NCBI GenBank assembly: GCA_050694215.1
Contig: JBOGXB010000048.1
Coordinates: 1 to 16,381, forward strand
Source of the DNA: JBOGXB01 sp050694215
Lineage (GTDB): Bacteria; Actinomycetota; CADDZG01; WHSQ01
Reading direction: 5' to 3'
DNA: 16,381 nucleotides
Under the pieces are notes generated by a model. It had not been told where the DNA came from. It did not search any database and saw only the letters and a list, made by a program, of their open reading frames with translations. The position numbers were made by a program, and so were the translations under genes. Shown here piece by piece: positions 1 to 7,444 of this stretch. Numbering within the stretch: position 1 is the first letter of the stretch; each line of letters starts with the position of its first letter.

Positions 1-1
1 C

Positions 2-223
2 ATCGGAGCCGTCCTGCTCGCGTCGGGGCTCGTGCCCGACGGCTCCGGTCCGGCGTGGCTGCACTACGCGTATGGAGGAGTGTTCCCGGCCCTCGTCCTC
101 GTCATCGCCCACCGGTGGGCGCACAGACTGAAGGAGATCCCGTGGCTCGTGTTCGGGCTCGCCGCGTTCGTGAACGCGGGGCTCACGGCCCGTGCTCTCA
201 TGACCGGACTGGGAATCGGTTGA
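2..223 (+). CDS. Small membrane protein, C-terminal part only (5' end outside window)
   Basis: The frame is open from base 2 and ends with TGA at 221-223, so only the last 73 residues are present. They include a hydrophobic stretch around VFPALVLVIA, a basic segment (HRWAHRLKE) and a second hydrophobic stretch around WLVFGLAAFVNAGL, which suggests at least two membrane helices joined by a short positively charged loop. The stop overlaps the TTG start of the marP gene (TTGA, 220-223), so the two are probably translated from one message. I do not recognise the family. An internal ATG-less start cannot be excluded, but the frame continues to the window edge. Confidence 0.6.
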   Translation: MGAVLLASGLVPDGSGPAWLHYAYGGVFPALVLVIAHRWAHRLKEIPWLVFGLAAFVNAGLTARALMTGLGIG

Positions 224-1401
224 ACCTCGTCGATATCATCGTCGTCCTCATTGCGACAGCCGCCGCGTTCCGTGGTTACCGGAGAGGACTGTTGGGTCAG
301 GCATTCGAGCTCGGTGGCGGGTTCCTCGGCCTGGTCATCGGCGTAGCGTTTGGTCCCCGGATAGCGTCCGCTTTCACCGACCGCCCGGGCCTGACGGCTG
401 CGCTCATATCGCTTGTGGTGGTGTTCGTGGCGCTCTCCATCGGCCAGACCGTCGGCTTTATCCTCGGCCATCGGTTCGGCACCTTCGCCCATTCCGCGCA
501 GCTCGGTGGAGTCGACTCCGGGTTGGGCGCGGCGTTCGGGGTGGGGGTCGTCCTGGTTTCCTTCTGGCTCATCGGTGGCTTGCTCGTCCAGGGGCCTTCA
601 CGCGCGCTGGCGCGCTCGATCGAGCAGTCGACCGTCCTCAGCGCGGTCAACGACGCACTGCCGGAGCCGCCCAACGTGCTCGCTTACTTCAGCCAGTACC
701 TCAACACCTCCGGCTTCCCGCGCGTCTTCGCGGGGATGCCCCCCTCGATCGGGCCTCCGGTCGAGCTTCCTTCAGGCCGGCTGGCGCGGCAGGCGATCCG
801 CGCTGCAGACCAGTCGACCGTACGCGTCGTCGTTCCTGCCTGTGGAGGTACGCAGCTCGGCACCGGGTGGGTCGCGGCCGATTCGGCCGTCGTGACCAAC
901 GCGCATGTCGTTGCCGGCGGAGACGACGTGACCGTCCAAGACTCAGCGGGTGATCACGCCGGCGTCGTCGTCGTCTTCAATCCCCGCGCCGATGTGGCCG
1001 TGATCCGAGCCGAGGGGCTCGCCGGGCCCGCGCTGACCCTTCATACCCAGGACGAGGATCGAGGAGCACGCGGAGCCACGCTCGGGTACCCGGGGTCCGC
1101 CGGGGGGCGACAGGTGCGGCACCGAGCCGCGATACAAGCACGTTACGACGCCCGCGGTTTCGACATCTACGGCCGTCGCGAGGTGGTGCGCGAGGTTTAC
1201 GAGATCCGCTCGCCGGTGCGTCAAGGTGATTCCGGCGGGCCCTTCGTGTTGCCCAACGGCGAGGTCGCGGGCGTCGTATTCGCTGCATCGACCACGGACG
1301 CCGATACGGGTTATGCCCTGACGGGCGAGGAGGTCAGCGACGACATCGAGCGAGGCTCGAACCGCTCCTCCGAGGTCGGCACCGGCTCGTGCACCCACTG
1401 A
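220..1401 (+). CDS. marP: MarP-like membrane-anchored serine protease (CvpA domain + trypsin-like domain)
   Basis: Encodes 393 aa. The N-terminal half (about 5-130) is a CvpA/colicin V production-type membrane region with four hydrophobic helices; the C-terminal half (about 195-385) is a chymotrypsin-like periplasmic protease. The catalytic triad is visible: His229 in TNAHVV, Asp258 in ADVAVI and Ser338 in GDSGGP. Cys208 and Cys391 bracket the protease domain, matching the disulfide known in M. tuberculosis MarP (Rv3671c), a protease needed for acid resistance. The TTG at 220 is chosen because it gives the expected family length and overlaps the previous stop by 4 nt; an ATG at 55 in the same frame would add 55 residues of non-membrane sequence lying over the previous gene. 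Likely role: envelope stress or acid response. Family assignment is firm; the substrate is unknown. Confidence 0.93.
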   Translation: MNLVDIIVVLIATAAAFRGYRRGLLGQAFELGGGFLGLVIGVAFGPRIASAFTDRPGLTAALISLVVVFVALSIGQTVGFILGHRFGTFAHSAQLGGVDSGLGAAFGVGVVLVSFWLIGGLLVQGPSRALARSIEQSTVLSAVNDALPEPPNVLAYFSQYLNTSGFPRVFAGMPPSIGPPVELPSGRLARQAIRAADQSTVRVVVPACGGTQLGTGWVAADSAVVTNAHVVAGGDDVTVQDSAGDHAGVVVVFNPRADVAVIRAEGLAGPALTLHTQDEDRGARGATLGYPGSAGGRQVRHRAAIQARYDARGFDIYGRREVVREVYEIRSPVRQGDSGGPFVLPNGEVAGVVFAASTTDADTGYALTGEEVSDDIERGSNRSSEVGTGSCTH

Positions 1402-1531
1402 TCCGACTCCGCGACAGCCTCCCGACAGCGCCGGTACGAAGGCTCGCCGGCCATAGTTCAGATGACTGAGGACATACGTGGATCCAAGTTCGAGATTGAA
1501 GCAAGCACCCGAGTCTTGGGGGGATGCCACG

Positions 1532-2176
1532 CTAGTCCCGCGCCACCGTACGCGTGGGCGCGAGTAAGAAGATGCCGACATCCCAGAACACGTGGCTCGC
1601 GATCAGGGAGGTCATGGTCGCTCCCGCCGCCGCAAGCGCTCCCCAATAGCTGCCGGCGACGCTGGCAGCGCCCACCAAGGTTGCATTGCCCGCGACCAAG
1701 TGCGCTGCCCCATACGCAGCGGACGCCAGCATCCATCCCCTGGTCCTACCGAGGCGCCGGCTGATTCGCCGCTGCACAAAGCCCCGCCAGAACAGCTCTT
1801 CCGCGGGGCCGATTACAAGTGCGAGCCGCGCGGCTATCTTCGCCGGAGGCTCGAGCGACCGCAGCGAATACACCCAGTCGATCTCCTCGTGGCCCCTCGG
1901 CATTATCCGGCTCGCGGCGGCGTCTCCTAGAAGGAAAATTGCGTACAAGCCCGCCGCCGAAGCCGCACCCGGCACGGCATCTCCTCGCCGAGGCCTCTCT
2001 TTTGTCACCGACCGCTCGGCAAGGAGGGCGAATGCGCCTAAAGACAAGCCTGTGATCGTCATGCGGTTCCAGAACCTGTGCCGCGGCCCGCGGAAAGTCC
2101 ACCCGAATGCTGCATAGGCGCACACCAGAGCGGCGGCGAGCAAGGGATCCCCCGTGGAGCGCTGCCGGCGCGTCAC
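1532..2176 (-). CDS. CPBP family intramembrane glutamic/metal protease
   Basis: Encodes 214 aa, hydrophobic throughout with several predicted membrane helices. The three CPBP (CAAX protease / bacteriocin-processing) motifs are present in order: EExxxR at 126-131 (EELFWR), an [FY]xxxH motif at 155-159 (YGAAH) and HxxxD at 195-199 (HVFWD). These residues form the active site in Rce1-like enzymes. The GTG start at 2174-2176 overlaps the stop of the upstream LLM-MenA gene (GTGA), implying translational coupling. The substrate is not predictable. Co-expression with a prenyltransferase is suggestive because eukaryotic relatives cut prenylated proteins, but no CAAX target is visible, so this remains inference. 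Confidence 0.88.
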   Translation of the reverse strand: MTRRQRSTGDPLLAAALVCAYAAFGWTFRGPRHRFWNRMTITGLSLGAFALLAERSVTKERPRRGDAVPGAASAAGLYAIFLLGDAAASRIMPRGHEEIDWVYSLRSLEPPAKIAARLALVIGPAEELFWRGFVQRRISRRLGRTRGWMLASAAYGAAHLVAGNATLVGAASVAGSYWGALAAAGATMTSLIASHVFWDVGIFLLAPTRTVARD

Positions 2177-4143
2177 CTGAGCAGCGCGGCGATGATTAGA
2201 CCGGCGACCAAGAGCGCACCGAAGACCGCATGAAGTTGCGCCGTATGCAGGTCGATCATTGCGATCGCACGCTGCTGGCCGCTGGCGCCCAGTTCCGATG
2301 AGCCGATCACCCTAACGAGGAGCGGAAGCGACAGCACGGTCAGCAGCGTCCACTCAGGAACGGTGCCCGCGATGACGGACAGGCCAAGCGCTACATAGGC
2401 TCCCACGATCAGCGCGACGTACGCCATGTGGGCGGCGCGTCGCCCGAAGAGTGTGGACAAAGTCTCTATCCCGGCGCGCGCGTCCTCTGAGATATCGCGC
2501 CATTCGTTTCCGTGGAGAATGGCCGCCACGAGGAGGCCGACGGGGATGCTGAGCGCGACCGCGTCCCACGAGAACGATCCCGACACGACAAAGTACGAGC
2601 CAACGACCATAAGCGGGCCCATCAGCACGAACACCAGCGGGACTCCAAGCGCCCTGTACTTGTACGCGAACGGGGGCCCGGTGTAGCCGAACCCGGCGAG
2701 CAGACCCAAGACCCCGAGCAGCGCCACCGCCCAGCCGCGCACGGCGATCAGCCATACCCCGATCGCCACGGCCGCGGCGAAAGAGGCTGCAACTATGGAG
2801 AACGCCTCAGCTTCACGCATCTTGCCCTCGACGATGGCGTGGCTCGCCCGCGGTGAGACGATCGTATCGATCCCCTTGCGGACGTCGTAGATCTCGTTGG
2901 TCACGTTCGTCCCGATCTGAAGGAGCACGGACGCGACCAGTGCTGCAACGAACAGAATCCACGAAAACGACCCGTGTACCGCGGCAAGTGCCGCGCCGGC
3001 GGCGACCGGCACGATCGATGCGGTGAAGGAGAACGGCCGCGCTATCTCGACCCAGGCGGCCACGCGAGAGGGCTGACGCCGATGTCGAGAGGCGCGTTCA
3101 CCAGGCAGCGGAGACGGCTCGCCGATTTCCGCGCGCTCTGTTGCATAGGCCACACCGGCATCCAGTGTCCGGAGCGCCTGATCCTCGTCCTGCACGACAG
3201 GCTGGAGTATGGGCAAGTCCATGCCGGCCTCGCGGTAGGAGTGCACGCGCGCCGCGACTTCGTCGACCGTTCCACACAGGATGAAGGCGTCGAGCAGGTC
3301 GTCGGGAATCATCTCGGCCGCGCGGTGGTAGTCCTCGTCCTTCCAAGCCGCGGCGATGCCGTCGCGCAACCGGCTGTCGAACCCGGCGACGCGCAAGGTC
3401 GGGTCGGACAGGATGCTCATCATGTAGATCACGAACGGCTCTCGTTTCGCTCGGTTGAGGGCGCCGCGCCGGGTGTCTTCGATGTAGGTCAGTAGATATC
3501 CCGCGACATGGACTGCGTTCTCCGGTCGTCCGGCGTTCACCGACGCGCGGCGCACCTTCGTCACCAACCGGTTCACTCCTCTCACCGACTCCGCCGGACG
3601 CGCCAGGTAGCCCTCTGCCTTCTGCCCAGCGAGCTCGGCCATCGGCGAGCGGTAACCCGCGATGTAGATCGGCACGTGATGCACCGGCGGGAACATCGGC
3701 TGCAACGGAGGCACTCCCTCTCGTCCCGGTGGGAGTCGCTCGCCCGACCACAGGGCGCGCAGGTCGCCGATCGTCTTCGAGACGCGAGCGACCCCCTCGT
3801 CGGGCGTGTAGGGGATGCCCATTTGCGCGAGCCGGAGCGGAAGGCCCGTCCCGAGGCCGAGCATCACTCGACCGGGAGCCATCTCGTCGAGCGCGCTGAC
3901 GGTCATCGCCAACACCACGGGATGACGAGTGAACGGATTAAGAGCGCCCAGCCCGATCCGGATCCCATCCACGTTCGCCGCGAGCGCCGAGCCGTAAGTC
4001 ACCGCGTCGCGCTCGAAGTAGGAGTCGTGCACCCAGATCGAGTCGATCCCGCGGCCGCGCGCCTCCTCTGCCCACGCGAGGAGGTCCGACACCTCCCCTC
4101 TCGCGGCGAGGCCAAAGCCAACCTTTAGCGCAAGCTCTGCCAT
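2173..4143 (-). CDS. menA: Fusion protein: LLM-class flavin/F420-type oxidoreductase + MenA-like UbiA prenyltransferase
   Basis: One uninterrupted 656-aa frame holds two complete domains. Residues 1 to about 345 are an LLM-class (luciferase/F420-dependent) TIM-barrel oxidoreductase, with IRIGLGALNPFTRHP at 61-75, followed by SALDEMAPGRVMLGLGTG. A Pro/Arg-rich linker (about 338-360) leads to a UbiA domain (about 361-656) with the first Asp-rich motif N413-xx-N416-E-xx-D420-xxxxx-D426, the second motif around NEWRDISED (546-554) and multiple membrane helices. MenA attaches the polyprenyl chain to 1,4-dihydroxy-2-naphthoate at the membrane; menG next door supports that role. The start at 4143 follows AGGAGGGGGG; an in-frame ATG at 4302 would run into menG. 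The function of the LLM half is unknown. A separate-gene arrangement is the norm for both domains. Confidence 0.9.
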   Translation of the reverse strand: MAELALKVGFGLAARGEVSDLLAWAEEARGRGIDSIWVHDSYFERDAVTYGSALAANVDGIRIGLGALNPFTRHPVVLAMTVSALDEMAPGRVMLGLGTGLPLRLAQMGIPYTPDEGVARVSKTIGDLRALWSGERLPPGREGVPPLQPMFPPVHHVPIYIAGYRSPMAELAGQKAEGYLARPAESVRGVNRLVTKVRRASVNAGRPENAVHVAGYLLTYIEDTRRGALNRAKREPFVIYMMSILSDPTLRVAGFDSRLRDGIAAAWKDEDYHRAAEMIPDDLLDAFILCGTVDEVAARVHSYREAGMDLPILQPVVQDEDQALRTLDAGVAYATERAEIGEPSPLPGERASRHRRQPSRVAAWVEIARPFSFTASIVPVAAGAALAAVHGSFSWILFVAALVASVLLQIGTNVTNEIYDVRKGIDTIVSPRASHAIVEGKMREAEAFSIVAASFAAAVAIGVWLIAVRGWAVALLGVLGLLAGFGYTGPPFAYKYRALGVPLVFVLMGPLMVVGSYFVVSGSFSWDAVALSIPVGLLVAAILHGNEWRDISEDARAGIETLSTLFGRRAAHMAYVALIVGAYVALGLSVIAGTVPEWTLLTVLSLPLLVRVIGSSELGASGQQRAIAMIDLHTAQLHAVFGALLVAGLIIAALLR

Positions 4144-4194
4144 CGGATGAGCCCCCCTCCTGGTCGGCGCGGCCGGACGGGTCACGGAAGCCAG

Positions 4195-4200
4195 TTCGAT
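4195..4200 (+). promoter_or_regulatory. Possible -10 box for menG (TTCGAT)
   Basis: TTCGAT ends 7 nt before the ATG at 4208. It is weaker than the TAGGAT/TACGAT boxes at 6662, 10157 and 11164 but has the same spacing to the start codon, which would give a leaderless menG message. There is no Shine-Dalgarno sequence before 4208. The whole divergent gap between menA-LLM and menG is only 64 bp, so both promoters must lie here or within the flanking genes. No convincing -35 was found. Confidence 0.3.
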
Positions 4201-4207
4201 CCTCGCG

Positions 4208-4924
4208 ATGATAGGCGGCATGACGCCTTGCAATCGACGTGGAACCGACCTTCCGGTGGGTGCCGACAAGAGGACGATGGTGCGGGCGATGTTCGATCGC
4301 ATAGCTCCGCGCTACGACCTTTTGAACCGCGTAATGACGTTCGGCATGGATATGTCGTGGCGCCGGACGACGGTGGCATCGTTGCGCCTGCCGCCGGGGT
4401 CCCTGGTTGCTGACGTTGCATGCGGTACGGGTGACTTCTGCCGGCTTCTATCTGAGGCTGGGTTCCGGCCCATTGGCCTGGACTTCTCGTGGGGCATGCT
4501 CGCCCTCGCCCGAGCGGACGCGGCTCTGGTCCAAGCGGATGCCCTGGCGCTTCCGCTCGGAACCGGCTCTGTGCACGGGGCCACATCCGGGTTCGCGCTC
4601 CGTAACGTTCTCGACCTCGAGGCGATGTTCGATGAGCTGGCCCGCATTGTCTGTTCAGGCGGGCGCATCGCGTTGCTGGAGGTCGCCGAACCCGAGATGT
4701 TGCTGTTGCGCGCCGGGCATCGGATCTACTTCAACCACGTCGTGCCCCGCCTCGGCGCGCTGCTATCCGACGCCTCGGCGTACCGCTATCTGCCTCGCTC
4801 CGTCGTGTACCTGCCGGCTACCGCTCGACTGGTGGACATGCTGAGGGCCGCGGGGTTCACGGACGTCACGGCCCGTCGCTTGTTCCCTGGAGTCGTGCAG
4901 GTGCTGAGCGCCACGCGTAATTAG
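4208..4924 (+). CDS. menG: Demethylmenaquinone methyltransferase (MenG/UbiE family)
   Basis: Encodes 238 aa, normal length for the family. It has the UbiE signature FDRIAPRYDLLNRVMT (29-44), the SAM-binding glycine motif DVACGTGD (69-76) with acidic D92 after it, FALRNV (129-134) and the C-terminal block PRLGALLSDASAYRYLPRSV (180-199). It methylates demethylmenaquinone to menaquinone using SAM, the last step of the pathway, at the membrane surface. It diverges from the LLM-MenA fusion, so the two terminal menaquinone steps are adjacent. The start is uncertain: ATG 4208 fits a leaderless message; ATG 4220 and ATG 4277 are alternatives, the last preceded by AAGAGGACG but leaving little sequence before the signature. 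Confidence 0.95.
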   Translation: MIGGMTPCNRRGTDLPVGADKRTMVRAMFDRIAPRYDLLNRVMTFGMDMSWRRTTVASLRLPPGSLVADVACGTGDFCRLLSEAGFRPIGLDFSWGMLALARADAALVQADALALPLGTGSVHGATSGFALRNVLDLEAMFDELARIVCSGGRIALLEVAEPEMLLLRAGHRIYFNHVVPRLGALLSDASAYRYLPRSVVYLPATARLVDMLRAAGFTDVTARRLFPGVVQVLSATRN

Positions 4925-5167
4925 CGCGGCGATAGCCGACGTGCTAGAGGGAAAGGCGAAGAAACCAATAGCGCAGCCAGGGTTGCTCGACTGGCTAGGC
5001 GATCTATCAAGATCGGTCTGTATGACGACGACCGTCAGATCAGGGAAATCACCCAGAGAGAGGTCCATTCGGGCACAGAGCGATGCGCCGAGAGGCTGTC
5101 GGCGCTGAACCTCTACTCGGTGAGCGAGCGGAAAGTAATCGCGCCAGGTCCGTGGTGGAATCGCGGG

Positions 5168-5674
5168 ATGGACGTCGCGTCCCTGCTGCTCGAGCTCTAC
5201 GGACGAATCCCGCGGCTAGCGCGGGGCGCGGTCGAGGGCGTCGACCCCGACCGGCTGACCGAACAGCCGTCCGCGGGTGCCAACACCATCGCCTGGTTGG
5301 TCTGGCACCTCACCCGCGTGCAGGACCACCACATCGCCGAGATTCTCGATGCCGACCAGGTATGGGTCGGCGGCGACTGGGCTCGCCGCTTCGGGCTCGA
5401 GGCGGATCCATCGAACACTGGTTACGGCCACTCTGCCGCGGAGATGGCGGCTGTTCGGCCTGAGCAGCCGGAGGTGCTTCTCGACTACTTGGATGTCGTC
5501 GACGCCCGCACCCGCGCGATGCTGGCTGAGCTCGCCCCGGAGGACCTCGACCGCGTCGTCGACCGCAGGTGGGATCCGCCCGTCACGATGGGCGTGCGGC
5601 TGATCAGCGTCGCCGACGACTGCCTGCAGCACGCCGGACAGGCCGCCTATGTGCGCGGTCTCATCGGAGCCTGA
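5168..5674 (+). CDS. DinB-fold protein (DUF664 / mycothiol-dependent enzyme-like)
   Basis: Encodes 168 aa in a four-helix DinB-type pattern. The block GANTIAWLVWHLTRVQDHHIAE carries the first putative metal-binding histidine (WH) plus a downstream HH pair, and DDCLQHAGQAAYVRG near the C-terminus carries another. In actinobacteria such proteins include mycothiol-dependent maleylpyruvate isomerase-like and thiol-transferase enzymes, but the substrate here cannot be predicted. ATG 5168 is chosen because it starts directly at the first helix and has GGTGGA upstream; GTG 5120 would add 16 residues and lacks a Shine-Dalgarno sequence. The frame is also open, without a stop, back to the menG stop at 4924, but contains no ATG, GTG or TTG before 5120. 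Confidence 0.85.
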   Translation: MDVASLLLELYGRIPRLARGAVEGVDPDRLTEQPSAGANTIAWLVWHLTRVQDHHIAEILDADQVWVGGDWARRFGLEADPSNTGYGHSAAEMAAVRPEQPEVLLDYLDVVDARTRAMLAELAPEDLDRVVDRRWDPPVTMGVRLISVADDCLQHAGQAAYVRGLIGA

Positions 5675-5780
5675 CGTCGGGCTCGCGGTAGGACCGATCG
5701 CGTACCAGCGAGCGCAGCGATATGTCGCAGGCAGAACGCTTCAAGAGTAGTTGGCATTATGGGAAGTTGGGTCCTCTCGC

Positions 5781-5812
5781 GAAGCTGCTGGTCAGCAGCG
5801 GCTTCGCCTTTT
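5781..5812 (+). terminator. Rho-independent terminator after the DinB gene
   Basis: GAAGCTGCTG (5781-5790) pairs with CAGCGGCTTC (5796-5805) over 10 bp with one G-U wobble and a 5-nt loop, followed by GCCTTTT. The short U run lies on the + side only, so it terminates the DinB transcript rather than the convergent SDR gene. Confidence 0.7.
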
Positions 5813-5847
5813 CTCGGTAGAACAATGACTGTCTCATCGCGGCCGGG

Positions 5848-6612
5848 TCAGGCGGTCTGCCCCCCGTCGATTACGAGCGTGGTTCCGGTGACGAACGAGG
5901 ACGCGTCCGACGCGAGGTAGATCGCGGCCCCCACGATCTCATCGGCCGTGCCGAGCCGCCCCATCGGGATCATCTGCTCTGCAGCTTTGAGCGCGCCCTC
6001 GTCGGACGTGAGCCACTCGTTGAGCGGGGTATCGATCCATCCAGGCGCGATGCTGTTCACACGCACGTTCGATCCACCGAGCTCCTTCGCCACGGCCTGG
6101 CTCATCATGATGATCCCTGCTTTCGCGGCCGAGTACGGGGATAGGCCCTGCGCGCCCTCGATACCGGCGACCGACGCCATTTGGATGATCGATCCGCCAC
6201 CCGAATCAACCATCCTCTGCGCCGCTATCTGGGTCGCGTGGAAGACGGAGTCCAGGTTCAGCGTGCGGAGCTTGTCCCAGCCCTCCGGCCGCAATCCGAC
6301 GATCGGGGCCATGAAGTTCGAGCCGCCTGCGTTGTTGACGAGGATGTCGAGCCGCCCGAGCTCGGCGATCGTCTTGTCGATCATGGCCTCGATCGCGCCC
6401 CGTTCCCTCACATCGGTCGGGACGACAACGGCTTTGCGACCGGAAGCATCGATATCCTTCGCCAGGGTCTCGAGGTCGTCGACGCTGCGGGCTGCGACGG
6501 CCACGTCTGCCCCGGCCTCCGCGAATCCGAGTGCGATCGCTCGCCCTATCCCGCGTGACGCCCCCGTGACCAATGCGACCTTTCCTTCAAGCGAGAAGAT
6601 CTCCAGTCCCAT
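5848..6612 (-). CDS. SDR family NAD(P)-dependent oxidoreductase
   Basis: Encodes 254 aa, the classical SDR length. Cofactor motif TGASRGIG at 16-23, NNAG at 93-96, structural Asn119, and the catalytic Ser147, Tyr160 and Lys164 (YSAAK) are all intact. The C-terminal GTTLVIDGG is typical of the 3-oxoacyl-ACP reductase/glucose dehydrogenase-like group. The start is well supported by AAGGAGAACGAG directly before the ATG. It reduces or oxidises an alcohol/ketone substrate in the cytoplasm; the substrate cannot be told from sequence and its neighbours give no pathway. It diverges from the phosphatase-family gene at 6674 with a 61-bp gap. Confidence 0.92.
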   Translation of the reverse strand: MGLEIFSLEGKVALVTGASRGIGRAIALGFAEAGADVAVAARSVDDLETLAKDIDASGRKAVVVPTDVRERGAIEAMIDKTIAELGRLDILVNNAGGSNFMAPIVGLRPEGWDKLRTLNLDSVFHATQIAAQRMVDSGGGSIIQMASVAGIEGAQGLSPYSAAKAGIIMMSQAVAKELGGSNVRVNSIAPGWIDTPLNEWLTSDEGALKAAEQMIPMGRLGTADEIVGAAIYLASDASSFVTGTTLVIDGGQTA

Positions 6613-6661
6613 CTCGTTCTCCTTCTCTTTTAGCTACGAATAGCCTGAGTCGGTCCGCTCT

Positions 6662-6667
6662 TAGGAT
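6662..6667 (+). promoter_or_regulatory. -10 box (TAGGAT) for a probably leaderless gene at 6674
   Basis: TAGGAT is followed by six bases (GCTGCC) and then the ATG at 6674, so transcription should begin at or next to the A of the start codon. There is no Shine-Dalgarno sequence in this gap. No clear -35 is visible, which is common for actinobacterial promoters. Confidence 0.55.
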
Positions 6668-6673
6668 GCTGCC

Positions 6674-7444
6674 ATGAACCTGGGTGACCTGCGTGCCGCT
6701 CTCATCGATGGGGGCGTCACCGGTCCTCACAAGTCCCACCCTCGTGACTCCAATATCCGCAAGATCCATGCCCTACTCGAGGGACGAGGGGACGACTTCG
6801 GCCTGACGGGCTTCGAGAGGTACTCGGTCGCCGACGTACTGGGTTTCATGGCGGATCTGACGGGCTGCAACCCAAGCGTCGACCGTTCCATCGATGATGC
6901 CATCGACCCGGAACGGACCCTCGAGGGGATCCTCGCGGCCGCCGGGCGGCTTTCCACTCTGGCGGGACGTGGCGGGAGCCTGCTGGCGGCAACCGGGCAT
7001 CCCACGGGTGTCTTGGAGCACTACATCAGGATCGTCGACGCCTTCGTCCATGCCGGAGGCAAGGTGGCCCGTCTCCGTGAGGAGGAGAATCTGTCGACGG
7101 CGCCTGGCCGGCACTCGGAGGTCCGCTACATCGGAGGTGTCGGTGTCTTGGCCGACTGGGGCAGGCTCGAGCACACTCACTCCGCGGCTCCTATGGAGAG
7201 TCTTCTAATCGCGGGACCGCCGCCCGACATGGTGCTCGGCGATCACGGCTTCGCGGGGGCCGCGGTTGCGCGGGGCATCCCGACCATCGCGATCATGGAC
7301 ATCAACGATCATGCGCTGGCGATCGCAGCCGCCGAGGGCAAGGACGTCACCATCGTTCCTCTGGACGACAATCGTCCACCGCGCGCCTACGAGCCGGCGT
7401 CGCTGCTGTACGAACGCGTGCTCGGAGGAGTGGGCGATGCCTGA
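6674..7444 (+). CDS. Actinobacterial phosphatase-annotated family protein
   Basis: Encodes 256 aa. It resembles a conserved actinobacterial family usually labelled phosphatase, recalled from motif pattern: an early PRDSNIRK block, ATGHPTGVLEHY (about 109-120), EVRYIGGVGVL, HTHSAAPME, VLGDHGFAGAAVARGI and the late VPLDDNRPPRAYEP. Conserved Asp and His residues in these blocks could bind metal or phosphate. I cannot name a substrate, and the family label is not a proven activity. The gene overlaps the following aminopeptidase-like gene by 8 nt, so the two are very likely co-translated and may act on related substrates. The ATG is chosen from the -10 box just upstream. Confidence 0.8.
   Translation: MNLGDLRAALIDGGVTGPHKSHPRDSNIRKIHALLEGRGDDFGLTGFERYSVADVLGFMADLTGCNPSVDRSIDDAIDPERTLEGILAAAGRLSTLAGRGGSLLAATGHPTGVLEHYIRIVDAFVHAGGKVARLREEENLSTAPGRHSEVRYIGGVGVLADWGRLEHTHSAAPMESLLIAGPPPDMVLGDHGFAGAAVARGIPTIAIMDINDHALAIAAAEGKDVTIVPLDDNRPPRAYEPASLLYERVLGGVGDA

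Noticed and set aside
2974..4128. Two + strand frames (173 and 206 aa) opposite the LLM domain
   Set aside because: Antisense to a well-supported LLM domain; His/Arg-rich shadow translation with no family pattern.
4212..4217. TATCAT as a -10 for the LLM-MenA gene on the - strand
   Set aside because: It lies inside the menG start region and the nearest TTGCAA-like -35 is only 14 bp away; too weak to annotate.
4144..4302. 53-residue extension of the LLM-MenA protein from ATG 4302
   Set aside because: It overlaps the menG start on the other strand, has no LLM homology pattern, and ATG 4143 has an excellent Shine-Dalgarno sequence.
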